A program made the translations under genes and the position numbers. The notes beneath the pieces are model-generated. The model was not told the origin of the DNA. It searched no databases and worked only from the letters and a program-made list of their open reading frames with translations. Positions 46,260-55,749 of a stretch of 64,000 nucleotides of DNA are shown in pieces; the first letter of the stretch is position 1; the number at the start of each line of letters is the position of its first letter. Source of the DNA: Geminicoccus roseus DSM 18922 (GTDB lineage Bacteria > Pseudomonadota > Alphaproteobacteria > Geminicoccales > Geminicoccaceae); the NCBI RefSeq assembly GCF_000427665.1, contig NZ_KE386572.1, forward strand, positions 2,318,196 to 2,382,195, given 5' to 3'.

Positions 46260-46749
46260 TCCCGGCATTGCCGCCATTCACCCGGACCCGAATGGTGTGC
46301 GTCCCTGCCACGGGCAGGTTGATGGTTCCGATGGTGGCGGCACTGACCCAGCCATCCAGGGTGAAGTTGCCCGAACTCGCCGTGCTGGTGCCGTTCCCCG
46401 AGCACAGGGCGTTGTCGCCATTGGACGGCGCGACGACCGTCTCCGGCGTGCCCCCCGCCGGGTTGACCAGGATGTCGATATTGACCCAGCGCGAGGGACT
46501 GCCCTCCACCGCGCATTCGGCATTGAAGAAGATCGCCACGCGCGTATTGCGCTGCGACGTCGTGAACTGGAACTGGGTGCCGCCTGCGGCACCGCCGTTG
46601 AAGTCGACCAGATAGGTGGCGCCGCCGTAGACGGCCGGGCTGGTCCTGGTCTGGGCGACCAGGACCTCGGCGCTCGCGGCGGATGCCCAGGAACATGCTG
46701 CGATGCCGGTGAGCAGCGACAGGATGGTCCGGCTGCGGTTCGTCGTCAT
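46219..46749 (-). CDS. Secreted protein of unknown function
   Basis: A 176-residue protein that I do not recognise. A signal peptide (RTILSLLTGIAACSWASAAS) suggests export, with cleavage after ASA. The mature part is rich in Gly, Thr and Asn, with alternating polar strands and a Cys pair (NAECAVEG and DNALCSGN) that could form a disulfide. It looks like a beta-sandwich, possibly a carbohydrate-binding type. It ends inside the tail of the enoyl-CoA hydratase. It stands alone. Confidence 0.65.
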   Translation of the reverse strand: MTTNRSRTILSLLTGIAACSWASAASAEVLVAQTRTSPAVYGGATYLVDFNGGAAGGTQFQFTTSQRNTRVAIFFNAECAVEGSPSRWVNIDILVNPAGGTPETVVAPSNGDNALCSGNGTSTASSGNFTLDGWVSAATIGTINLPVAGTHTIRVRVNGGNAGITRLDDMSLIVMR

Positions 46750-46886
46750 TTCCAGTCTCCCAGAGCTTTGTCTTCGGAACCAGGGCACTATAGGCCAGAC
46801 GAGAACTTCCACCTGTGATGTCGAGCACCTTCGACATGCTCACTCACTGGACGCTCGGCGGCCGGGGCGGGCCGGCAGGAGCGGGG

Positions 46887-47960
46887 TTATTCCGGCAAGA
46901 TGATCTTCCGGCTGCTTTCGCGCCGATGCTGGGTCCATTCCAGGATCAGCGTGTAGATCACCGCCAGCAGCGTCGGCCCGAGGAACACCCCCAGCAGCCC
47001 GAACGCCAGCGCCCCGCCAAGAACGCCGATCAGCACCAGCACGATCGGGGTCTGGGTGGCGCCGACCCGGTGAATCAGCCAGGGCCGGATCACGTTGTCC
47101 GAACTCGATACCGGGATGGCGCCCCACAGGATCATGAAGATCGCCCAGAAGCCCTCGTCCTGCTGGAACAGCCACAGGGCAGCGGGAATCCAGACCAGCG
47201 GCGGCCCGATCGGCGTCAGGGACATGATGGCGGTCAGGATGCCCAGGAAGGTCGGCGCCGGCAGGCCGGCGATCCAGTAGCCCAGTGCTGCGACCACGCC
47301 CTGGATCACGGCGGTGCCCAGCATGCCGTACACCACCCCTTTCACCGTGCTGCCGGCGACGTCCATCAGGTGGCGCGCCCGCGATCCCGCCAGCCGCTCC
47401 AGCCCGTCCTCGGCGCGCGCGGCGATCGCCTCGCCGTCACGGTAGAGAAAGTACATGATGAGCAGGCTGAACAGCAGCTCGATCAGGCCGCCACCTATCC
47501 CGATGCCGGCGGCAAAGGCCAGTTGCGCCACGTTCTCGGCATAGGGTGCCAGATAGCGAAGGACCGCCAGCCCGCCCTGGGCGGCGTCGCGCCATTCGGC
47601 CGCGACCAGCTCGCCGACCATCGGAATGCTCTCGATCCAGCTTGGCGGCGGCGGCAGGCCCGCGGCGAACACGGCACGCATCCAGCGGATGCCCAGCGTG
47701 ATCTGGTTGCCCATCGAGGGAACCAGCGCCGCCAGCGGCACCACCAGGATCAGCAGCGCGCTGAACACCATGACCAGCGAGGCCAGGCTGGGCGACAGGC
47801 GACGCTGCCGCAGCCAGCGATAGGCCGGCCAGGTCGTATAGACCAGGATCACCGCCCAGATCGACGCGGACAGGAACGGCTGCACGATCACGAAACAAGC
47901 GACCAGCAGGATCGCGAGGGCCGCGGTGCCGAGCACCTGTTCAAGGCTGAGCTGGTTCAT
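46887..47960 (-). CDS. AI-2E family permease (PerM-like)
   Basis: A 357-residue membrane protein with about eight hydrophobic segments and a central amphipathic region. Typical blocks are LAILLVACFVIVQPFLSASI, IPMVGELVAAEWRD and LTPIGPPLVWIPAALWLF. The family was named for autoinducer-2 export but most members probably carry other substrates, some sodium/proton exchange. Same strand as hutH with a gap of 97 bases. Confidence 0.87.
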   Translation of the reverse strand: MNQLSLEQVLGTAALAILLVACFVIVQPFLSASIWAVILVYTTWPAYRWLRQRRLSPSLASLVMVFSALLILVVPLAALVPSMGNQITLGIRWMRAVFAAGLPPPPSWIESIPMVGELVAAEWRDAAQGGLAVLRYLAPYAENVAQLAFAAGIGIGGGLIELLFSLLIMYFLYRDGEAIAARAEDGLERLAGSRARHLMDVAGSTVKGVVYGMLGTAVIQGVVAALGYWIAGLPAPTFLGILTAIMSLTPIGPPLVWIPAALWLFQQDEGFWAIFMILWGAIPVSSSDNVIRPWLIHRVGATQTPIVLVLIGVLGGALAFGLLGVFLGPTLLAVIYTLILEWTQHRRESSRKIILPE

Positions 47961-48057
47961 CGTCTCCGCCGGTTCCGGCAGCAGGATGGGTCGGTGATCC
48001 GGCAGCGCCGGTGATCGGGCAAAGCGGATATCGGCAGCTGCGGTTGCATGATCGTGA

Positions 48058-49566
48058 TCATATGGCAGCCAGATGGCCTACCCGCACCGCCTCGGCGACG
48101 CCGCTGATCTCCCGGCCAAGCTCGCGGTCGTCCTCCAGCTTGGGGCTGATCGCGCGGATCCGGGCGAACGCCTTCTCCAGCCGCGGCGAGGAGCGCAGCG
48201 GCCGGCGGAACTCGATGCCCTGCGCTGCCGCCATCAACTCGACCGCCAGGACGTGGGCCAGATTCTCCGCCATGTCGGACAGTCGCCGGGCGGCATAGGT
48301 GGCCATGCTCACATGGTCCTCCTGGTTGGCCGAGGTCGGCAGGCTCTCCACCGCCACCGGGTTGGCCAGGTGCTTGTTCTCCATCTGCAGCGCCGCTGCG
48401 GTCACCTGCGCGATCATGAAGCCGGAGTTGAGCCCGGGCGAGGGGGTGAGGAACGCCGGCAGCAGCGAGAAGCTCGGGTCGATCAGCAGCGCGATGCGCC
48501 GCTCGGAGATCGACCCGATCTCCGCCATGGCCAGGGCGATCCGGTCGGCCGCCATCGCCACCGGCTCGGCATGGAAGTTGCCGCCGGACAGGATCAGGCC
48601 GTCCTCCGGAAACACCAGCGGATTGTCGGAGACCCCATTGGCCTCGCGCTCCAGGATCCCTGCCGCATCGGACAAGAGGTCCCAGCACGCCCCCATGACC
48701 TGGGGCTGGCAGCGCAGGCAGTAGGGATCCTGCACCCGGTCGTCCCCGAAGCGGTGGCTCTCCCGGATCTCGCTGCCCTCCAGCAGCAGCGCCAGTTCGG
48801 CGGCGACGATGCCCTGGCCGATCTGGTTGCGCAGCTTCTGGATGCGCGGATCGAACGGCGTGTCTGATCCCTTGGCCGCGTCCACGGTCATGGCTCCTGC
48901 CAGGAGCCCGGACTTGAGCAGGGCCTGGGCCTGCCACCAGCCTGTGATCGCCAGGGCGGTCGAGACCTGGGTGCCGTTCAGCAGCGCCAGCCCCTCCTTG
49001 GCGCCGAGCGTCAGCGGCTGGAGCCCGATCCTTGCCAGCGCCTCGTCCGCCGGCAGCGTCTCGCCCTTCAGCCGGATCTGGCCGACCCCGATCAGCGCCC
49101 CGCTCATGTGCGCCAGCGGTGCGAGGTCGCCGGATGCGCCGACCGATCCCTTGGCCGGGATCACCGGCAGCGCGTCGTGGCGCAGCATGGTGAGCAGCGC
49201 CTCGATCGTCTCGACCTTCACCCCGGAATGGCCATGCGCGAGGGAGGCTGCCTTCAGCACGAGCACGAGGCGCACCACCAGGTCGTCCAGCGGCCGGCCG
49301 ACCCCGCACATGTGGCTCAGGACCAGCCGCTTCTGCAGTTCCTCGACCTGGGCCGGGGAGATCCGGGTCTGCGCCAGCTTGCCGAAGCCGGTATTGACGC
49401 CATAGGTCGCCGCATCGGCCGCCGCGGCATCCGCCACCAGCCTGGCCGCCGCCTCGATCTTCGGCCGGAACGATTCGTCCAGCACGAGGTCGAGGCCCGG
49501 AGCCGCAACCCAACGTGCCAGTTCATCCAGCACCAGCCTGCCCGGAATCAGCACCGGCATGCCCAA
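48058..49566 (-). CDS. hutH: Histidine ammonia-lyase
   Basis: A 502-residue enzyme making urocanate from histidine. The MIO prosthetic group forms from Ala144-Ser145-Gly146 in KGSVGASGDLAPLAHM. The N-terminal GVNTGFGKLAQTRI has the active-site Tyr/Asn region, and the C-terminal NQEDHVSMATYAARRL is also diagnostic. Related aromatic lyases share the fold, but SHMCGVG at residues 84-90 fits histidine lyase. No hutU, hutI or hutG lies beside it, which is unusual. The start may be the ATG at 49566 or at 49560. Confidence 0.93.
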   Translation of the reverse strand: MGMPVLIPGRLVLDELARWVAAPGLDLVLDESFRPKIEAAARLVADAAAADAATYGVNTGFGKLAQTRISPAQVEELQKRLVLSHMCGVGRPLDDLVVRLVLVLKAASLAHGHSGVKVETIEALLTMLRHDALPVIPAKGSVGASGDLAPLAHMSGALIGVGQIRLKGETLPADEALARIGLQPLTLGAKEGLALLNGTQVSTALAITGWWQAQALLKSGLLAGAMTVDAAKGSDTPFDPRIQKLRNQIGQGIVAAELALLLEGSEIRESHRFGDDRVQDPYCLRCQPQVMGACWDLLSDAAGILEREANGVSDNPLVFPEDGLILSGGNFHAEPVAMAADRIALAMAEIGSISERRIALLIDPSFSLLPAFLTPSPGLNSGFMIAQVTAAALQMENKHLANPVAVESLPTSANQEDHVSMATYAARRLSDMAENLAHVLAVELMAAAQGIEFRRPLRSSPRLEKAFARIRAISPKLEDDRELGREISGVAEAVRVGHLAAI

Positions 49567-49878
49567 CCTCCAGCTTCGCGGTTTCCCCTGCTCTTAGGCC
49601 TGCATCCGCACAGGCGCCATGGCCGTCCGCCGTGCGGCGGCGCTTTCGGGCGGTTGCAGCCGCATGGCGGGATTGCTGCGCATCATGGCCTGTCGTGGGC
49701 GCCCGGCAGCGGCGAGCGATAGCCGCTCCCGGATCGACATACTTCAGAAAGAAAAAATATTCGTAACAGTACTTCGGCCTGCTACTCGAAGCGGATCTTC
49801 AGTGTTAGCATCTGTGTCACAGAGGTGAGGTGAAAGCATCTGCCTCTACTGTCAGGTTTCCGATCCTAAGAGTAATCT
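49567..49878. other. Intergenic region between hutH and the hybrid kinase
   Basis: About 310 bases holding two divergent upstream regions. An AT-rich patch near 49745-49770 is the most promoter-like part. A 13-base perfect palindrome, TCTGTGTCACAGA (49811-49823), may be an operator. Confidence 0.35.
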
Positions 49879-52431
49879 GTGGCAGGTGGCTCAGCGTCAG
49901 CACTTTCAGCATGGTTGGCTGCCCAGCGACCGTGGCGGATGGCCCTGCTCAGCGGAGCGTTCACCCTTGCCCTGTGCGCCGGCCTGGGCTGGGTGCTGCT
50001 CGACCGGGATCGTGCGCAGATCCTGACAGCTGCCCAGAAGGATCTGGCTAGCACCAGTTCCACCGCTGCCGGAACAGTCCGCCGCACCCTGGGCACGCTC
50101 GATCTGGTGGTGTCCCTGGCGGTCGACGACTTCCAGTCGGGAACCCTCGGCCGGGAGGCGGTCTATCAGCAGCTCACCCGCCGGGCGAGCCAGGATGAGC
50201 AGGTCGAATCCCTCGCGACTCTGGTGATGGCGGACGCGGACGGCATCATCGTGCGCAGCCGTAATGATGATGCCGTTGGTCTCGATCTGAGCGACCGGAC
50301 CTATTTCAGGAAGCATTCCGACGCCGCCACTCCGGGGATGCTGATCGGCTCGCCGATCATCACCCGCATCGCTCCCTATCGCTGGATCGTGCCGATCAGC
50401 TGGGCGTTGCGGGACCCCGATGGTCGGCCAGCGGGCGTGCTGGCGGTGGCGGCGGGCCTGCATCTCTACGCGGGCGTGTTCGACGGGCTTCTCGACGCCC
50501 GCGACCAGACCATCAGCCTGGTGGACGGCGACGGGGTGCTCTACGCGCTCGATGGCCGGCACTGGCCAGATCCCGAGACCGCGCCCCGACCGCCGGCGGC
50601 CCTGGACGCCTGGCGTTCGCTTGACACGACCCATAACGGCCAGACGGTCACCGCCGATGCCGTGATCGCCTGGGCTCACGTGCCGGGTACCGGCCTGCAG
50701 GTCGTCACCTCGGAGCCGTTGGCCGATCGGCTGGGGCCATGGTGGCTGCGCCTGTACGTGGCGCTGGCGGTGATCCTGCTCCTGGCCCTTTCCACCGGCT
50801 ATCTCAGCTGGCTGCGGCAGCGCAGTGCCCAATCCCTGCGGGCGGCGGCGCAGGCGGCCGAGGCGGCGGCGAAGGAGGCCAGGCGGGCGCAGGCCGAGGC
50901 GGAGCATGCGGAGCGGGCGAAGTCGCAGTTCCTGGCGGCGATGAGCCATGAGATCCGCACCCCCATGACGGGCGTGCTGGGCATGGCGGAACTGCTTGCG
51001 GCCGAGCCCCTGCAGCCCCGCCAGCGCGGCTACGTCCAGGCGATCCGAACCTCCGGACAGCATCTTCTGGGCGTGATCAACGATATTCTGGACTTCTCGC
51101 GCTTCGATGCCGGCGGGTTGACGCTGGAGAAGGTGGACTTTTCGCTTCAAGGCTTCATCGAGCAGCTCCGCTCGATCATGGCGCCGCTGGCAACCGAGCG
51201 TGGCCTGACCCTGGACTTCGATCTGGACCCTCAGGCGCCGATGGTGGTGAGGGGCGATCCGACCCGGTTGCGGCAGATCCTGGTCAACCTGATCGGCAAT
51301 GGGCTGAAGTTCACGAGCCAGGGCGGCGTTCAGGTCCGGATCGGCTGCCGGAACGGTCCTGACGCCCTGTTGCTGTTCCGCTTCGAGGTCGAGGATAGCG
51401 GGATCGGTATCCCGGAGGATCGACAATCAGAGCTGTTCCAGCCCTTCATGCAGGCTGACCGCTCGACCGCCCGGAAATATGGCGGCAGCGGCCTGGGGCT
51501 GGCGATCTGCCGGCAGCTCGTCACCACCATGGGCGGAGAGATCGGCATCAGGAGCCGAATGGGGCAGGGCAGCACGTTCTGGTTCGAGGTGCTCCTGGCG
51601 CCAGGGGATGCCGTGGCGGTCACGGCGAGATCCAAGCTCGATCCCGCGATGATCCGGCCGCTGCGCATCCTGGTGGCCGAGGATGTCGAGGTGAACCGCG
51701 ACCTCCTTCAGGCAACCTTGTCCCGCCATGACCACACGGTCGTTTTCGCCGAGAACGGGGAGCAGGCGGTGTCGGCGGCGCAATCCCAACGCTTCGACGT
51801 GATCCTGATGGATGTGCAGATGCCGGCCATGGACGGGATCGAGGCGACCCGCCGGATCCGGGCCATGCCTCCTCCAGGCGGCAGCGTGCCGATCCTGGCG
51901 CTTACCGCCAACGTGATGGAGGCGGAGCGAGAACGCTGCCTTTCCGTGGGCATGAACGGCGTGCTGACCAAGCCCATCGCCTGGGATGAACTGTTCCGCG
52001 CTCTGGCCGCCATCGCCTCACAAGGCCAAGCGGGCGCCAGGGCGGATGATCCGCCGGCCATGCCGGCCCCCGATCCGGCAGGCCCTGGCGCCGTGCTCTT
52101 CGACCAGGCGCGGATCGAGGGGCTGGAAGTCATGGCGGGCCGGGCCAGGCTCGTGCGTTTCCTGGACGATGCGCTGGCCTCGGCGGAGCAGATCGCGGGG
52201 GAGATGGTCAGGCGAGCCGCCGATCCCGCCGAGGTCGCGAAGCTCGCCCATCGCCTGGCCGGCAGCGCGCCCAGCTTCGGGCTGGTGCAGATCGGGGAGA
52301 TCGCCCGCAGCATCGAGGACGAGGCCAGGAACGGCCGCGAACTCAGGGATCACCTGCTGCGACTAAACCAGGCGATCGGCCGGACGCGGGACGAACTGGT
52401 GCATCGGCAGTTCCTGAACGTGCCGGCCTGA
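49879..52431 (+). CDS. Hybrid sensor kinase with receiver and HPt domains
   Basis: An 850-residue membrane phosphorelay protein. Two membrane helices (about residues 21-41 and 290-312) enclose a periplasmic PDC/dCache-type domain with the RTYFRKHSD-like motif (SDRTYFRKHSDAATPGMLIG). A short coiled coil precedes the HisKA helix with His357 (AAMSHEIRTPM). The ATPase domain and a receiver with Asp645 (VILMDVQMP) follow, and then an HPt with His791 (LAHRLAGSAPSFG). No response regulator gene is adjacent, so its output partner lies elsewhere. The start is taken as GTG 49879; an ATG at 49939 would still keep helix 1. Confidence 0.88.
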   Translation: MAGGSASALSAWLAAQRPWRMALLSGAFTLALCAGLGWVLLDRDRAQILTAAQKDLASTSSTAAGTVRRTLGTLDLVVSLAVDDFQSGTLGREAVYQQLTRRASQDEQVESLATLVMADADGIIVRSRNDDAVGLDLSDRTYFRKHSDAATPGMLIGSPIITRIAPYRWIVPISWALRDPDGRPAGVLAVAAGLHLYAGVFDGLLDARDQTISLVDGDGVLYALDGRHWPDPETAPRPPAALDAWRSLDTTHNGQTVTADAVIAWAHVPGTGLQVVTSEPLADRLGPWWLRLYVALAVILLLALSTGYLSWLRQRSAQSLRAAAQAAEAAAKEARRAQAEAEHAERAKSQFLAAMSHEIRTPMTGVLGMAELLAAEPLQPRQRGYVQAIRTSGQHLLGVINDILDFSRFDAGGLTLEKVDFSLQGFIEQLRSIMAPLATERGLTLDFDLDPQAPMVVRGDPTRLRQILVNLIGNGLKFTSQGGVQVRIGCRNGPDALLLFRFEVEDSGIGIPEDRQSELFQPFMQADRSTARKYGGSGLGLAICRQLVTTMGGEIGIRSRMGQGSTFWFEVLLAPGDAVAVTARSKLDPAMIRPLRILVAEDVEVNRDLLQATLSRHDHTVVFAENGEQAVSAAQSQRFDVILMDVQMPAMDGIEATRRIRAMPPPGGSVPILALTANVMEAERERCLSVGMNGVLTKPIAWDELFRALAAIASQGQAGARADDPPAMPAPDPAGPGAVLFDQARIEGLEVMAGRARLVRFLDDALASAEQIAGEMVRRAADPAEVAKLAHRLAGSAPSFGLVQIGEIARSIEDEARNGRELRDHLLRLNQAIGRTRDELVHRQFLNVPA

Positions 52432-52625
52432 TCAGCCGGCAGCGAGCAGCTGCTTCTCGCGACCCTGGCCAGGGTCGGGACGAACGATGCCGTTGGGCCA
52501 GCTGGACGGATGCACATCTGGTCCCGCCACTTCCTGTGTGCGGCATGTCGCATCGTTCCACGGAGCCGCAGCTTGGCCGAGGCGGGCGCCGAGGCTCGCC
52601 TCAGGATTGGCTGCAGACCGGCCGG

Positions 52626-53267
52626 TCAGGCATAGGCCGCGTCGAAGAACGCCCGCTCCAGCGCGACCGAGCGGCGGAAGAAATCCTGGCACCGCTCCCG
52701 CTCCGACGGGCCGACCCGGTCGAGTTCGCTGCGCAGGAAGGTCACGAGGTCGCGGAAATCCGCATTGTCGTGCAGGGTGATCCACTCTGCATGGATGAAG
52801 TTCTGCGGCAAGGGCGACGGCGCTTGGCCGGCCCAGTCGAGATAGAGCCACTCCGCCACGGTCAGCACGGACAGCGCCGCCGCATAGCTGCAGGTCTGCG
52901 CCGCTTCCTGCATGATCGCCTTGAAGCCAGCGGTCGGTGCCTTGTCGGGAATGCGCGCGCGGTCCTCCGCCGTGATGCCGAGCGCGTCGAAGGAGCGCAG
53001 GAAGTAGGTGTTCTCCTCGCCCGAGACGAGGCCGATGAAGCGGCCGAGCCGGATCCGCGACTCGAACCGGTCGGAGCTGGCGACCGCTGCGCCCAGGAGT
53101 TGCAGGAAGCTGTCGAGGAAGCGGTGATCCTGGACCAGGTAGCTGCCCATCGCCGGATCGGCGATGCTGCCCTCGAACAACTCGGCCACGAAGCGGTGGC
53201 CCACCGCCGCGGACCAGTCGGGCTCGCTGGCTTCACGCAGTTCATCGCTGAATCGGATCGTCGACAT
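52626..53267 (-). CDS. tenA: TenA family protein (TenA_E subgroup)
   Basis: A 213-residue helical protein of the thiaminase II / heme-oxygenase-like fold. It would salvage the pyrimidine of thiamine from aminopyrimidine breakdown products. The region that holds the catalytic Cys in Bacillus TenA reads SVLTVAEWLYLDWAG here, with Glu and no Cys, as in the TenA_E subgroup. MGSYLVQDHRFLDSF and GEENTYFLRSFDALG are family blocks. The ATG at 53267 lies about 100 bases after a TPP riboswitch, which supports a thiamine role. Confidence 0.88.
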   Translation of the reverse strand: MSTIRFSDELREASEPDWSAAVGHRFVAELFEGSIADPAMGSYLVQDHRFLDSFLQLLGAAVASSDRFESRIRLGRFIGLVSGEENTYFLRSFDALGITAEDRARIPDKAPTAGFKAIMQEAAQTCSYAAALSVLTVAEWLYLDWAGQAPSPLPQNFIHAEWITLHDNADFRDLVTFLRSELDRVGPSERERCQDFFRRSVALERAFFDAAYA

Positions 53268-53365
53268 CGTTCCACTCCACGGTCGCTGGGCCGCCGGATC
53301 CAGGTGCATCGGGAGGAGCAGGGGCGGCCTTGGGCGCAGGAGCACGCGACGGTGACGACCACCAT

Positions 53366-53462
53366 TCCCTTCGCCAGCATGACCTGGATCAGGTTCGACG
53401 GGTCGCCATGCCGCCGTTCTGGCGCCGATGGCCTCTCAGTCCCCTGCCGGGACTCCCCTTGG
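53366..53462 (-). promoter_or_regulatory. TPP (thiamine pyrophosphate) riboswitch
   Basis: On the minus strand both halves of the THI element are present. First comes GGGGAGTCCC...GGGACTGAGAGG. After a variable arm follows ACCTGATCCAGG, then TCATGCTGGCGAAGGGA. These match the ligand-binding core that senses TPP. It would shut off tenA when thiamine pyrophosphate is plentiful. The expression platform should be between 53268 and 53365. The rest of the 53268-53630 gap shows no gene. Confidence 0.95.
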
Positions 53463-53630
53463 TCCCTTAAGCCTAGTAGGAGCGCAGGCTGAGGGAAAGC
53501 ATCCAGCGACGGCGGCGGGCAACTCTTCCGGCGGTACATGGAAGCAAGGAGCCGGTGCCGCTGCGCATCCGGCTTGCGCCCTGGCCGGGATCGGTCTTCA
53601 CCCCTTCAACACACGAAGCGGAGGCCATCC

Positions 53631-54395
53631 ATGTCCAACCTGTTTGATCTGACCGGCAAGGTCGCCCTGGTGACCGGCGCATCCCGCGGGCTGGGCTTCG
53701 CCATGGCCGAGGGTCTGGCCGAGCACGGCGCAACCGTCGTCCTGAACGGCCGCGATCCGGCCAGCCTGGAGGAGCGGGCGACCGCCCTGCGGGGGCGTGG
53801 CCTCAAGGCGGAGGCAGCCGCGTTCGACGTGAGCGATGCGAAAGCCGTGGCGGCGGGCGTGGCCGAGGTGGCCGGGCGGCATGGTCGCCTCGACATCCTG
53901 GTCAACAATGCCGGCATCCAGCACCGGGCCCCGGTGGCCGAGTGGACTGACGAGGATTTCGACCGGGTGATCTCGACCAACCTGTCGGCCTGCTTCCGGA
54001 TGGCGCGCGAGGCGGCCAAGGTGATGCTGGGGCAGGGCGGCGGCAGCATCATCAATACCGGCTCGGTCATCTCGATCCTGGGCCGGCCGGGCATCCACGC
54101 CTATGCCGCGGCCAAGGCCGGCCTGCACGGGATGACCAGGTCGCTCGCCGCGGAACTGGCCCGTCAGGGTGTGCGGGTCAACGCGATCGGGCCGGGCTAC
54201 TTCACCACCGAGATGAACCAGAAGCTCCTGGACGATCAGGCGTTCACCGCCTGGGTCGAGGCCCGCACCCCCGCCGGCCGATGGGCCGAGCCTGCCGAGC
54301 TGAAAGGGGCGGCGGTGTTCCTTGCCTCCGACGCGGCCAGCTACGTGCATGGACACGTGCTGATGGTCGACGGCGGGATCTCCACCAGCCTCTAG
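53631..54395 (+). CDS. SDR family oxidoreductase (gluconate 5-dehydrogenase-like)
   Basis: A 254-residue short-chain dehydrogenase. The cofactor motif TGASRGLGFAMAEGL is at residues 15-29, then NNAGIQHRAPV near 90. The catalytic residues are Ser in INTGSVISI and Tyr/Lys in YAAAKAGLHG. The opening FDLTGKVALVTGAS and PGYFTTEMNQ are like gluconate 5-dehydrogenases. The substrate is probably a sugar acid; this rests on similarity only. The ATG at 53631 is preferred to an upstream in-frame start. Confidence 0.87.
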   Translation: MSNLFDLTGKVALVTGASRGLGFAMAEGLAEHGATVVLNGRDPASLEERATALRGRGLKAEAAAFDVSDAKAVAAGVAEVAGRHGRLDILVNNAGIQHRAPVAEWTDEDFDRVISTNLSACFRMAREAAKVMLGQGGGSIINTGSVISILGRPGIHAYAAAKAGLHGMTRSLAAELARQGVRVNAIGPGYFTTEMNQKLLDDQAFTAWVEARTPAGRWAEPAELKGAAVFLASDAASYVHGHVLMVDGGISTSL

Positions 54396-54437
54396 GGCCG
54401 GATCTCCCCGGCTCGCCAAGCGGGCGGAGCAGGGGGT

Positions 54438-54464
54438 GGAGGTCCCGGTCACGGCGGGACCTCC
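54438..54464 (+). terminator. Hairpin terminator after the SDR gene
   Basis: A perfect 10-bp stem, GGAGGTCCCG with its complement, has a 7-base loop 43 bases after the SDR stop. No T-run. The region from here to 54718 shows nothing else. Confidence 0.5.
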
Positions 54465-54718
54465 GTGGCGCTGGCTGGCGGCGCAGAGAAGGGGAGCGAC
54501 GGGCCAGGCTCATGGCGGGCACAGGACAATGCCACCCGCTTTTGCCGAAGCGTCACCCAACCATTTTGGGGGAGGGCGAAGCTTCCGGAAGCCGCTCGGC
54601 CTCCAGCAGGTGCCGGCCAGCGCACCCACGGCCTGGCTGTGGTTTCTGAGACGGTTGTTCATCGCCCGTGAAAGCCTGAAGGTGGTCATTGCCAGGCAAA
54701 GCACCGCCGGCGACGACG

Positions 54719-55720
54719 ATGAGCAGCCCGCACCAGAACGCGCGAACGACGCCACTTGGTCGAGCCGCGATGGTTCGGCAAATTCGGGCAGAAGGCCGGC
54801 CGGCTCCTGAGGTGGCAACCGGCTTCGGCATCTCCAGCCGCACGGCGCGCCCATGGCTGGCCCGCTTTTCGGGCGGAAGGCGCAGCTGGTTTTGAGAAGC
54901 GCGCCTCCCGCCCGGGCTCGGATCAAGGAGCGGATGGGTTGTGGCCCTGATGGGCGGTGCAGCTGCGCCGGGAAGACCGCCTGACCGGCGAGGACATCGC
55001 CATCCGGCTCGGTCTCGCCTGCTCCACGGTCGCCGGATGGCTGACGCGGATGAGGCTCGGGCGGCTCGAAGCCCTGGAGCCTCGGCGGCCGGTACGGCGA
55101 CATCAGGGCGATCGGCCCGGTGAACTCCTGCAGCTCGACATCAAGGATCTGGCTCGGCGCGAGGGCGTCGGCCACCGCATCACCGGTGGTCGGCGCGGCG
55201 TCAACCGAGGTATAGGGCGACGACGTCCGGCACGGTGCCATCAATGGATACCACCCGGCTCGCCCATGTGGACGTCCCGCCAAACGGCGGTGGTCAGCCA
55301 CGCGGTTCCTCGTCCGTGCCCTGCACTGGTTCCGGGACCGCGGCGTGCGGGTGGAGCAGGTGATGACCGGCAATCGATGGTCGGTAGATTATCGACCGGA
55401 TCTCCAAGCAAGGCACGGCCAGGAGGCCTTGAATGGCGCCGGCCATCTTGCCCGCCTGATCCGCAAGGTCTTGCGGCTGCTCATAATTTGCCACCTCCGC
55501 ACCCGGCCCTACACGCCCAAGACCCACGGCAAGGCCGAGCGCTTCATGCAGAACCTGCTATGCAAACCGGCCTATGCCATCCCGTTCCGGTCCTCCGAGC
55601 AGCGAGCCGCCGATCTGCTCCGTTGGCTTGCCTGGTAAAATCAGCACAGAGCCCATGCTACCTCAGCCCAACGCTCACCCGCTCAGGTCCTCGCTGGAAC
55701 AAGCTGAGAAGAAATCACGG
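54719..55720 (+). pseudogene. Degenerate IS481-type transposase
   Basis: Pieces of one DDE transposase lie in order but in different frames. The N-terminal helix-turn-helix (SPHQNARTTPLGRAAMVRQI, then ISSRTARPWLARF) is near 54719-54880. A second helix-turn-helix with RPGELLQLDIKDL, which includes the first catalytic Asp, is near 54957-55160. The core GVRVEQVMTGN, with the expected Asp replaced by Gly, is near 55340. RTRPYTPKTHGKAERFMQNL, containing the catalytic Glu, is near 55500. Frame breaks and lost residues mean it is inactive. No terminal repeats were identified. Confidence 0.75.
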
Positions 55721-55749
55721 CTAGGCAGCAAGCTCGTCCGATCTTCTAC

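Noticed and set aside
49811-49823. Palindrome TCTGTGTCACAGA as a CRP site
   Set aside because: The half-sites are too close for the CRP spacing; it is noted only as a possible operator.
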